Positions 1-7,569 of a DNA stretch of 64,000 bases are shown here, piece by piece. This stretch comes from Prosthecobacter debontii (GTDB lineage Bacteria; Verrucomicrobiota; Verrucomicrobiia; Verrucomicrobiales; Verrucomicrobiaceae), in the NCBI RefSeq assembly GCF_900167535.1, contig NZ_FUYE01000005.1, positions 329,702-393,701 on the forward strand, given 5' to 3'. The translations under genes were made by a program, and so were the position numbers. Each line of letters starts with the position of its first letter. Within the stretch, counting starts at the first letter, position 1. The notes beneath the pieces are model-generated. The model had not been told where the DNA came from. It did not search any database and saw nothing but the letters and a program-made list of their open reading frames with translations.

Positions 1-529
1 TGACTCTGACGATGTCGCTGTTTCGTTCGGGCACGATCTGTAGGCCCGCTTTAATCACGCCTTCCGACACTTTCCCACCGAGGTGTTGGCTGGTCTTTTC
101 CATCAGCACCGAACCGCGCATGAGCGCGATCAGCGTGGGCAGACTCAGTTCGTGGGCTTGGTAAGGATCCCCCTGCTCAGACTGACGTAAAGCTCCCAAG
201 GGGGCTTGTTTGATCAACTGAGCCGTGGCGATGTAATGGGTGTCAAACCTTTTCAAGCCGACGGCGGCAAGACCTGCGGCAGCGACCAAACCAACCAAAA
301 GCATCCACCAGAGATGGCGGTAAATGGCATCGACGATCCGCAACGGATCGAAAGGAAGCGAGAAACCCCCGGAGGAACCACCTGCCTCAAACTCGGCAGG
401 TCCACGATCCAATCTTGCTGGAGGCATGGACACCCCAGAAGGGATTTCTTGAATGGCAGACGACGCGGGGGAAACACCACGTCTGCCTCGCACTGCGCTG
501 AGGCTAAAGTCTGAACCATTCGAGTCCAT
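1..529 (-). CDS. Wzz/GumC-type polysaccharide chain-length protein, N-terminal part
   Basis: The gene starts at the ATG at 529 and stays open to the window edge (176 codons), so only its N-terminus is visible. After about 65 polar residues there is a membrane segment at residues 73-92. It is followed by KRFDTHYIATAQL, which resembles the stretch after the first helix of Wzz/Wzc/GumC co-polymerases, and then by an Ala/Leu-rich periplasmic region. Family knowledge: these inner-membrane proteins set polymer length and pair with export machinery. It is the last visible gene of the leftward EPS operon and starts 17 bases past the stop of the ATPase gene. The N-terminal extension before the helix is longer than in classical Wzz. 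Any C-terminal kinase or second helix lies outside the window. Confidence 0.75.
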   Translation of the reverse strand, partial: MDSNGSDFSLSAVRGRRGVSPASSAIQEIPSGVSMPPARLDRGPAEFEAGGSSGGFSLPFDPLRIVDAIYRHLWWMLLVGLVAAAGLAAVGLKRFDTHYIATAQLIKQAPLGALRQSEQGDPYQAHELSLPTLIALMRGSVLMEKTSQHLGGKVSEGVIKAGLQIVPERNSDIVRV

Positions 530-545
530 GGCGATGGGGTAGTCA

Positions 546-1385
546 TTAAGCAGCCAAAGGCACGGCCTGATGAAGGGCAATGTCTTGAGCTACAGCATTC
601 ACATGGGAACCTGTAATCTGGTGGGCATCTTTCGTCCAGCCATATTCCAGGGCCAGCTTAGCGAGACGATTGACGGTGCGAGGGACTCCTCGGGTAAGTT
701 CGTGAAGTTGAGCGATGGCAGATGCATCAAACAACAGTCCATGGGGATGCCCGGCCACATGGAGACGATGAGCAAGATACTCGGGCAGCACTTCCAGCGA
801 GAGGGGTTGCAGGTGATAGCGCAGCCCGACGCGCTGATCCACATCGGTGCAGGACTGCACCATCGGACGCAGGTTGGGCTGACCGATGAGTAGAATGGTG
901 ATGAGATTTTGCCCTGCCCCATTCAAGTTGGTTAACCAGCGCAGCTCATGCAGGGTCTGCATGGACATGTCCTGAGCTTCATCCAACATCACGACGACTT
1001 GACGACCCTCCTGGGCTTGCTTGATCAGCAAGGTTTCCAGCAGGTCCAGCCGAGCGAGTTGGCTGGGCGGAATCTCCAGGCCTTGCGGGCCTAAACGGCG
1101 TAGCAAGGCCGCGAGGAGATCTTCAAAAGCAAAGCCGCTGTTTTCGAGAGCGATGACGTGATGCTCCTGAGCCGGGAGGCTGGCCTGGAGAACGGCGCGG
1201 GTCAGCGTCTTACCACAACCGATCTCGCCGGTGAGCATGCCGATATTCATGCCGCCCTCCTGCACGACGTAGGCGAGGCGATCGAGCGCCTCTTGGTGCG
1301 ACGTGCTGCGGAAAAAGAAACGGGTGTCCCACGTGGCCTCAAATGGCCGCGTGACGAGTTGCCAATGTTGAAGTAGGTCGAGCAT
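546..1385 (-). CDS. ExeA/GspA-like AAA ATPase of EPS locus
   Basis: Soluble ATPase of 279 residues. Walker A GEIGCGKT is at residues 53-60 and Walker B VVVMLDEAQ follows about 80 residues later. The N-terminal MLDLLQHWQLVTRPFEATWD is typical of the ExeA/GspA family, including the subfamily found in PEP-CTERM/exosortase EPS loci (TIGR03015-like). The ATG at 1385 was chosen because homologous sequence begins there; an upstream ATG at 1445 would add 20 unlike residues. It overlaps the preceding GT4 gene by about 47 bases. It probably powers or regulates polymer assembly with the Wzz-type protein; that role is inferred from family and position. Confidence 0.8.
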   Translation of the reverse strand: MLDLLQHWQLVTRPFEATWDTRFFFRSTSHQEALDRLAYVVQEGGMNIGMLTGEIGCGKTLTRAVLQASLPAQEHHVIALENSGFAFEDLLAALLRRLGPQGLEIPPSQLARLDLLETLLIKQAQEGRQVVVMLDEAQDMSMQTLHELRWLTNLNGAGQNLITILLIGQPNLRPMVQSCTDVDQRVGLRYHLQPLSLEVLPEYLAHRLHVAGHPHGLLFDASAIAQLHELTRGVPRTVNRLAKLALEYGWTKDAHQITGSHVNAVAQDIALHQAVPLAA

Positions 1386-2574
1386 AGTGGGATGGAATTT
1401 CGTCCTCAGTCTCGCTTTCAGCAACCCTAGCCTCAACCCCCCCAAGCGAGGGGACGCACTTTCGATAGATTTTCAGGACCTTGCGAGCGTTGTCGCGCCA
1501 ATCGAAGCGATAAGAATTGGCAAAGCCGGCATGGATCAATCTCTGGCGGGTGTTGGGATCAGACGCCATCATGGCGAGCGCGTTCTGAATGCTATCGATG
1601 CTTTCAGGATCGATGATGAGAGCGGCGTCACCCACGACTTCGGTTAGGGAGCCGGCTGCTGAACTGATGACCGGGCAGCCGCAGGCCATCGCTTCTACAG
1701 GAGGCATTCCAAATCCCTCAAATAAGGAGGGATAAACCAAGGCACCGGCCCGGCGATACAAGCCGGGTAAATCGGAATCCGGCACAAAACCCAGAAAGCG
1801 AATGTCCTTCGAGTAAGGTGAGGCCGCAGCGGCCGCGTGGATGTGCTCGGCTCCATGCCAGTCACTGCCTCCCAAGACCAATTGCCAAGGCGAGTCCGTC
1901 GCGGCTTTAAACCGATTGAACGCTTCAATCAGACGAACATGGTTTTTAGCCGGGTGCTCCAAGCGAGAGATGTAGAGGAAAAACGGTGCCGCCGAGGGAT
2001 CGGTAGGCTCCTGCTGAGGCATCTCCAACTCAGGGTGGAAGCGCAGGTGATCGAGACCGTTTAAAATGATGTTTTGCCGCTTCTGCGGAATGCCAAAAAA
2101 GCGCTCGATATCTCGTGCGGTGTTCTGGCTGATGGCGACCACAGCATCCTGCTTGCGCGCCAGATGCTTGACGATAACCCGCCCATAGATCATGCGGGCG
2201 AGGTCGTATTTGCCCTTCACATGGAACGGAGCTAGATCGTGAATCGTCGAGACGGTGGCACAGGGGGCATTCCAGACCATACGGCGGTAGCTGGGCACAT
2301 GCAGGACGTCGATGCCATGCTCTTTCAGCCAGCGTGGTAAAACGAACTGATGCCAAAAGATGTTCTTGAGCGCAGGACGCCAGGATTCCTTGACTGGAAC
2401 CAGGGTGGCCCGGCCTTTGGCGAAGGCGAAAAGCGGCAGATCTTCTTCGAGGACTAGGAGATAGATCTCGTGATTTTCAGCCTGTTGGAGCATGGCTTGC
2501 ACCAGAGCGAAGACATACTGGGCAATCCCGGTCTTCCCCCTCTGAATGACGCTGGTAGAAAGGGCGATTTTCAT
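1339..2574 (-). CDS. GT4 family glycosyltransferase
   Basis: A GT-B fold glycosyltransferase of 411 residues. The N-terminal domain begins MKIALSTSVIQRGKTGIAQY, which contains a glycine loop for acceptor binding. The C-terminal nucleotide-sugar domain has the family motif EGFGMPPVEAMACGCPVI, with the paired glutamates of the E-x7-E motif, and SRLEHPAKNH at the domain start. It should transfer a sugar from an NDP-donor to the lipid-linked repeat unit on the cytoplasmic face. Its start overlaps the stop of the upstream gene by 4 bases. The last 35 residues are not typical of the family and overlap the ATPase gene. Donor and acceptor cannot be read from sequence. Confidence 0.85.
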   Translation of the reverse strand: MKIALSTSVIQRGKTGIAQYVFALVQAMLQQAENHEIYLLVLEEDLPLFAFAKGRATLVPVKESWRPALKNIFWHQFVLPRWLKEHGIDVLHVPSYRRMVWNAPCATVSTIHDLAPFHVKGKYDLARMIYGRVIVKHLARKQDAVVAISQNTARDIERFFGIPQKRQNIILNGLDHLRFHPELEMPQQEPTDPSAAPFFLYISRLEHPAKNHVRLIEAFNRFKAATDSPWQLVLGGSDWHGAEHIHAAAAASPYSKDIRFLGFVPDSDLPGLYRRAGALVYPSLFEGFGMPPVEAMACGCPVISSAAGSLTEVVGDAALIIDPESIDSIQNALAMMASDPNTRQRLIHAGFANSYRFDWRDNARKVLKIYRKCVPSLGGVEARVAESETEDEIPSHYARPTSTLATRHAAI

Positions 2575-4538
2575 ACGTGGGCAGGGCGGCGGTTATGTAG
2601 AAGTTCACGGCAGGCACCGATGCCAAAGACAACGAGGTCCAGGGCATAACGTTTGATGAGGCGGCGGGGCTCTTGGCAGAGTCGGAAGACCCACTCCAGG
2701 CCACAGACCTGCATCCAGCGGGGAGCGCGTTTCATGGCTCCAGCGAGGAAATCAATCGTGGCTCCGACGCCAATGTTCACTGGCACTCCTGCGGCCTCAT
2801 AGTTTTGACGAATCCACTTCTCTTGCTTGGGGCAGCCAAACGACACGAGGAGAATGTCTGGCTTGGCTTCTCGAATGCGAGCGCAGATGCCTTCATGATC
2901 CATCTGAGCCAAGGGGCGGAAGGGTGGTGATTCACTACCTGCGATGCGCAGGGCGGGATGCTTGGCCTGGACGTTCTGGATTGCTGTCTTCAGAACGGCC
3001 TCTTGACCACCGAGGAAATAGACACTCCATCCTTTTTGTTCGGCCTGACGGAGAAGTTGAGGCACGAGGTCTGATCCGGCGACACGCTCCGGCAGAGCTT
3101 TTTTCAGGAGCCGTGAAAGCCACACCAGAGGAGTGCCATCGCATACGACGAGATGGGCTTCATGGAGGATTTGACGTAGATCGCCATCGCCTTTGGCTTG
3201 CACGAGGAAATCCACATTCGCGGTGGCGATGCAGTGAGGCTGACGGGAGGTAATCATGTTACCCACGCGATCAAGCGTCTGGGCCATCGTCACCCGGTCA
3301 AAGGGGATATCCATCAAGTGAATGCGCTCGGGCTGAGCAGGGACCAGTTCGGTATAAGCCTTGGCCAAGTCGGCACCGATTTGGCTCCATGAAAACCGGC
3401 GTTGGGCGGTGCGGATGCCAGCTTCACGAAGCTTTTCCCGGAGGGGTGGTGTGGCTAAAGCCCGCACGGTTTCATGAATGAAGTCGGCGGCTTTATCGGC
3501 CAGTAAGATCTGGGAGTCATGGTCCAAGTTCAGACCTTGGGCACCAATGGTGGTGGAGACAACCGGCGTGCCGATGCTGAGGCTCTCAACGATCTTGAGG
3601 CGTGTGCCACCACCGATGCGTAGAGGCACGATCTGAAGCCAGGCCCGCTGATAGTAAGGGCGCACATCAGGGACACTGCCGGTGACGGTGACGCCTGACT
3701 TTTCAGCATAGGCCTGCACTTCAGCGACGGGCGTTTTACCCACGATCAACACTTCAAGGTCAGGCACCTGAGCGCGCACGCCATCGTGGATCTCGCTGAA
3801 ATACCAACGGAGAGCATCCACGTTGGGCGTGTAGTCCATGGCTCCGCAGAAGAGGATGGTGGGTTTTGCGGCTCGGGGGGCAGGAATGAGATTGGGTTTG
3901 AAAAAGTCGAGGTCCACGCCATTGGCCACGACTTTGAGGGGGGCTTTGCGGCTGATCCACTGCCGAACGAACACTTCATCATCAGGTCCACAGAGCACCT
4001 GGAGTTGGCTGCGTTTAGCCACGCGACGCTCGTAGAACCAGAGCTTGACCATGTTTTCATAAGCGAGGCATTTATCTTTCCAGGAGCGGGTGTGATGAGT
4101 GGTTTGTTGCTGTTGAAATTGGAGATCGACTCGGCTGCGATCAATGGACAGAGGAATGTCGCGATGCTCTTTGAGGAAATACTGCGCCATGACGATGTCG
4201 CACACATGCACGAGGTCGTAATGATTCGTTTTGAGTTGTTCCCGAATGGCCTGCGCCATCTGCGGAAGACTCCAGTGCCGGATGGTGGAGGGGAGGGCTT
4301 TGAAAAGACGTCCCGTCAGTAACTTCGGCCATTTCGGGTGCTGAAAGGATACGAAGCGGACCTCACGGCAAAACTCTTCGAAGACGGGACGTTGCTCCAA
4401 ACGCTCGCCTTCCTCGCTGAGAGCGATCAAGTCCACGGTGTGTTCGCGTGCGAGTTCACGAAGCAGGTGAAACGTGCGCTGATAGGTGCCGCGATCCAGA
4501 GGGAAAGGAATGTAGGGATAAACAACGAGTATGTTCAT
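2571..4538 (-). CDS. Fused GT4 glycosyltransferase and WecG/TagA glycosyltransferase
   Basis: This 655-residue protein joins two transferases. Residues 1-398 are a GT4-type enzyme resembling the PEP-CTERM/EpsH-associated sugar transferases (TIGR03087-like), with DRSRVDLQF at 133-141 and the donor-site motif GGGTRLKIVES at 309-319. Residues 405-640 are a WecG/TagA/CpsF (GT26) domain, with TANVDFLV at 439-446, DGTPLV at 467-472, SFGCPKQEKW at 566-575 and RAPRWMQVCGLEW at 604-616. The ATG at 4538 starts the family sequence; the open frame further upstream is antisense-like and unlike any protein. It overlaps both neighbours by 4 bases. One polypeptide could add two successive sugars to the undecaprenyl-linked unit (inference). 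Confidence 0.87.
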   Translation of the reverse strand: MNILVVYPYIPFPLDRGTYQRTFHLLRELAREHTVDLIALSEEGERLEQRPVFEEFCREVRFVSFQHPKWPKLLTGRLFKALPSTIRHWSLPQMAQAIREQLKTNHYDLVHVCDIVMAQYFLKEHRDIPLSIDRSRVDLQFQQQQTTHHTRSWKDKCLAYENMVKLWFYERRVAKRSQLQVLCGPDDEVFVRQWISRKAPLKVVANGVDLDFFKPNLIPAPRAAKPTILFCGAMDYTPNVDALRWYFSEIHDGVRAQVPDLEVLIVGKTPVAEVQAYAEKSGVTVTGSVPDVRPYYQRAWLQIVPLRIGGGTRLKIVESLSIGTPVVSTTIGAQGLNLDHDSQILLADKAADFIHETVRALATPPLREKLREAGIRTAQRRFSWSQIGADLAKAYTELVPAQPERIHLMDIPFDRVTMAQTLDRVGNMITSRQPHCIATANVDFLVQAKGDGDLRQILHEAHLVVCDGTPLVWLSRLLKKALPERVAGSDLVPQLLRQAEQKGWSVYFLGGQEAVLKTAIQNVQAKHPALRIAGSESPPFRPLAQMDHEGICARIREAKPDILLVSFGCPKQEKWIRQNYEAAGVPVNIGVGATIDFLAGAMKRAPRWMQVCGLEWVFRLCQEPRRLIKRYALDLVVFGIGACRELLHNRRPAHV

Positions 4539-5059
4539 GGCTCTGTGGAACGTGATGAAGTTAACACCCGCGCTGGGATGCCCGCAGCCACCGCATTTGG
4601 GGGGATGTCTCGAGTGACCACGGCAGAGACACCAATGGTGGCACCCTGACCGATGCGCACGGCGCCGACTGCCTTGGCCCCATCTCCCATGAATACGCCA
4701 TCTTCCAGCACCGGGCCTTGTTTGCGGCCATGGGAAAGTACGAGACGGACATCGGCGTAGAGGTCGCAGTTCCGACCGATCTGCGAAAATGGTGCGATGA
4801 TGATGCCCATGGGGTGCGGCAGACGCAAGCCAGCACCGATCACGGCCTTGCTGCTGACCTCGATCTTGAAGAACCAGAAGAGAATCTTGGCCACGAAGAA
4901 CGTCGGGATACGATGACGAGCACACCAAAATTGAAGGCGAATCAACACAACGACATGAATGCTATTCAATGTTAGGCAAAGCAGGAAGCGCTTGACCGGT
5001 GAAAGCGGGCCGTAGTCCGCAAGGTTGCGGTCGATGTCTTGGCGAAGGTCTTCGAACAT
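4535..5059 (-). CDS. Hexapeptide-repeat O-acetyltransferase (CysE/WcaB-like)
   Basis: A 174-residue acyltransferase with a left-handed beta-helix. The N-terminus MFEDLRQDIDRNL and hydrophobic segment at about residues 25-65 are followed by hexapeptide turns (IGAGLRLPHPMGIII, IGRNCDLYADV, GDGAKAVGAVRIGQGATIGVSAVV). The closing PPNAVAAGIPARV loop is typical of serine acetyltransferase-like and colanic-acid acetyltransferases. It probably acetylates a sugar of the EPS repeat using acetyl-CoA. The gene lies 6 bases after the nucleotidyltransferase-like gene and overlaps the GT4-WecG gene by 4 bases, so it is part of the same operon. Assignment to EPS rather than cysteine synthesis rests on context. 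Confidence 0.8.
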   Translation of the reverse strand: MFEDLRQDIDRNLADYGPLSPVKRFLLCLTLNSIHVVVLIRLQFWCARHRIPTFFVAKILFWFFKIEVSSKAVIGAGLRLPHPMGIIIAPFSQIGRNCDLYADVRLVLSHGRKQGPVLEDGVFMGDGAKAVGAVRIGQGATIGVSAVVTRDIPPNAVAAGIPARVLTSSRSTEP

Positions 5060-5065
5060 GGCCGT

Positions 5066-6148
5066 TCAATTGAAGTGGTGCCAAAGGCGTTCGTATTCTT
5101 GAATGTCGATGGAGGTCGGCTCGGAGGATGGATCTTCCCAGAGGAGCTCGCAGAGTCCGTGGAGAAGGCGTTGACGCGGATAGCGGGTATCGCTCAGGGC
5201 ACGGAAGCCAAATTGGCGGGCATTGATCAGACGATTGCGCAGGGGATCTGTTTCCGGGCATTTATCGAGATTGCTTTCCAAATAACTGGCCGTTGTGGTG
5301 AAAGGATGGCGCAAACGACGTGATTCCAGCCATAAGAATAGGCTTCGCGTGGCCTGGGTGAGAGTGTGATGGAGTGCGGCGAGTTCCTCACGAGGGGCCT
5401 GGCTCACGGTGGGATGAAGTTTGAACATAACCCCTGCCGTGTGATGAGGGATCAGGTTCAAGGCCGACACGAGCGGCAAGTCGAGAGCAATCAGTCGTTT
5501 CCGGCGTTCCAGACAGCTCCAGTGATAGTAGCCGTGTGCGGCCAGGAGCACATCTCCGAGTGCGAGTTGAGCTTTGGCCAGATTTCGAGCGACGAAATCC
5601 CGGTCTTCATCGGTGAATATGTCTTTGGTTAGGCGCTGTTTGGCGAAGAGCAGCCCAGAGCTGCGATTCATCAGCAGGCGAGTGGCCTCATGTAGAGGGA
5701 TTTTGGAGCTGTCTCGGTGGTGCTCGCAGCCGGTGAGTAGTGAGTCGTCTCCCAGGGCCCAGCGGTGCCCCATGACGAGGTCATAATAAAACATGCTAGT
5801 GGGGCTGCGCCTCAGCTTGGCCAGTGTGAGCATCTTGAATTCGATCTCAATCCCGTAATCCTCAGTGAGCTCATGGGCCGTTTGTTGAAGCGTTTTACCC
5901 CAGCGTTGCTGCTGGAGAAGCAGCGGGCCGCTGACGAAGACAAAGAATTCCACATCATTGTAGGGGGCATCTCCGGTGGCCGTTTTGAAAACTCCGCCTT
6001 CTCCCCGGCCATACCCGCCGCCCAGAGCGATACCTTCAAGAATAGATGGAGGCAGTCGGTTGCGGAGGCGTTTGGTCGTATCCCGGCAGATGGTTGCCAG
6101 TCGGGCTTCCAGAGCGGCACTGCCATCACGTGTGAATCGGCTGCTCAT
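5066..6148 (-). CDS. Nucleotidyltransferase-fold protein of EPS operon
   Basis: A 360-residue soluble protein. Residues 40-75 contain ALGGGYGRGEGGV and, about 20 residues later, NDVEFFVFV. This matches the G-[GS]-x9-D-x-[DE] pattern of MNT/KNTase-type nucleotidyltransferases. The rest is helical and Leu/Arg rich. Family enzymes transfer an NMP to sugars, proteins or RNA; the substrate here is unknown. The gene is packed between a GT4 and the acetyltransferase with gaps of 3-6 bases, so co-expression with EPS genes is very likely. It could prepare a nucleotide-activated substituent or regulate a transferase, but that is speculation. Confidence 0.6.
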   Translation of the reverse strand: MSSRFTRDGSAALEARLATICRDTTKRLRNRLPPSILEGIALGGGYGRGEGGVFKTATGDAPYNDVEFFVFVSGPLLLQQQRWGKTLQQTAHELTEDYGIEIEFKMLTLAKLRRSPTSMFYYDLVMGHRWALGDDSLLTGCEHHRDSSKIPLHEATRLLMNRSSGLLFAKQRLTKDIFTDEDRDFVARNLAKAQLALGDVLLAAHGYYHWSCLERRKRLIALDLPLVSALNLIPHHTAGVMFKLHPTVSQAPREELAALHHTLTQATRSLFLWLESRRLRHPFTTTASYLESNLDKCPETDPLRNRLINARQFGFRALSDTRYPRQRLLHGLCELLWEDPSSEPTSIDIQEYERLWHHFN

Positions 6149-6151
6149 AGG

Positions 6152-7417
6152 TCATTGATATTGGGGAAGTGAAGACACTCTCCAGCTGTGTAGCGATTCC
6201 TGGAGATAATCCTCGATCTGGGTGGCAATGGTCTGGAGTGGAAATTTCTCGCGCACTTCGGCATGACCCGTAGCGGCGAGACGAGCACGCAGGAGGTTGT
6301 CTTCCTCGAGGGTTAAGATCTCTGCAGCCAGTTCACGGGCATTGCCCGCAGTGTAGGTCAGGGCGTTATCCCCGTGGCGCAGGAGTTCAGCACTGCCTCC
6401 GGTCGTTGTGCCAATGACGGGCAAGCCGCTGGCCATGGCCTCCAGAGGCGTGAGAGCGAAGGGTTCCTCCCATTCTGAGGTGAAGAGAAGGGCATCGTGG
6501 TTGCGATAAACCTCGGGCATCTGAGCTGGTGTGGCGTGATGAAACGTGACCGGAAGTTCATAGGTGGCTGCATAATCCTTCAGCATGCTTTCGTAGCACG
6601 GATCCCCATGGCCGTAGATGCTGAGGCTGCCTTTGAAGCGACCTCTCACAGCATGCAGGGCTTTGAGGGCTGTGAGCACGCCCTTGTCTTCAGCAAGGCG
6701 GCCGACATATAAAAGTTTGCTGAGGGGAGCGGATGCTGGTTTGGGCTGGCCTTGAAAACGCTCGATATCCACAGGGCAGTGGATCACGGCTCCATGATGG
6801 ACGGGATACCCGGCCTCTTCCGTGATGTCACGCAGACGGCGGCTACAGAAGTAGATGCGGGAGAACCGTAAATGCTGGACGGGGTTGGTGGGGGCTGTGC
6901 GGTCCCAGCGTTGGCGGGTTCCATTGATCTGCCACACGCCGCGGAGCAGACGGCTGGGTAGGGAACCTTGCGGACGATTCCACCAGTCCAGCCAAACATC
7001 AGCCGTGAGGCTGCGGGCGATCCAGTGGTCTGATACGTCAAAGACGGTGGGGATATTGAGGCGCTGAAGCGTGAGGGCTAGAGATTTAGAGAGGCCGCCC
7101 AGATTCCAGACGTGAACGAGGTCGGGTTCAAATTGCTGGATGGCGGCCATCAGGGTGCTGTTGTTATACTGCTCCTGAGATTGCAGGTTATGAATACCCA
7201 ACCATGGATGCCCGAAAAACCCGTGCAGTTTGAGTGACCGCCGCACTGGGTAGGACCGTTCCGGTTCGGGATCAGCCTTGGAGATGTGGTGGTCAGAGGT
7301 TAGCACACACACCTCATGGCCCCGGGCATGCAGGGCTTCGGTGATGTCTCGGCAGCGTAGTTCATAGCCGCCGATGTAGTGCGGGGGATAGAGATTGGTA
7401 AGGACGAGAATGCGCAT
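6152..7417 (-). CDS. GT4 family glycosyltransferase, first gene of leftward operon
   Basis: A 421-residue GT-B glycosyltransferase. It begins MRILVLTNLYPPHYIGGYE, the usual GT4 first strand and acceptor loop, so the ATG at 7417 is preferred to upstream starts. The second domain has LYVGRLAEDKGV and the motif EWEEPFALTPLEAMASGLPVI, with the paired glutamates of the E-x7-E motif. It is the first gene of the leftward block that continues to position 1. The upstream region shared with the divergent histidine kinase contains a GC-rich hairpin repeat at 7496-7531. Substrate unknown. Confidence 0.85.
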   Translation of the reverse strand: MRILVLTNLYPPHYIGGYELRCRDITEALHARGHEVCVLTSDHHISKADPEPERSYPVRRSLKLHGFFGHPWLGIHNLQSQEQYNNSTLMAAIQQFEPDLVHVWNLGGLSKSLALTLQRLNIPTVFDVSDHWIARSLTADVWLDWWNRPQGSLPSRLLRGVWQINGTRQRWDRTAPTNPVQHLRFSRIYFCSRRLRDITEEAGYPVHHGAVIHCPVDIERFQGQPKPASAPLSKLLYVGRLAEDKGVLTALKALHAVRGRFKGSLSIYGHGDPCYESMLKDYAATYELPVTFHHATPAQMPEVYRNHDALLFTSEWEEPFALTPLEAMASGLPVIGTTTGGSAELLRHGDNALTYTAGNARELAAEILTLEEDNLLRARLAATGHAEVREKFPLQTIATQIEDYLQESLHSWRVSSLPQYQ

Positions 7418-7495
7418 GACGAATGGGATGCCGTCAGTCTGCTGTTTCATCCTGCGTTCGTCATTCCCCCCAACGGCGGGGACATGGGGGGAATC

Positions 7496-7531
7496 CATCC
7501 CCCCCATTTGCGGGGGATGGTGGGGGGTGCC
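7496..7531. repeat. GC-rich hairpin repeat, copy 1
   Basis: A CATCCCCCC arm, a short AT-containing loop and a GGGGGATG arm, followed by GTGGGGGG. Nearly the same layout recurs at 13320-13352, again just upstream of the first gene of a leftward EPS block. The stretch at 7463-7492 has a related C-run/G-run pair. It may be a dispersed intergenic repeat or an RNA structural element; no protein is encoded. Confidence 0.5.
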
Positions 7532-7569
7532 TTTCTGCGTAGTTTAGGAAAGTTTCGACTGAATCCTCA

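Noticed and set aside
253..546. Short leftward frame at the left edge
   Set aside because: Another leftward frame at 1-529 matches a chain-length protein with membrane helix; this one does not.
4539..4928. N-terminal extension of the GT4-WecG gene
   Set aside because: It is antisense-like low-quality sequence over the acetyltransferase gene; the typical GT4 start is at 4538.
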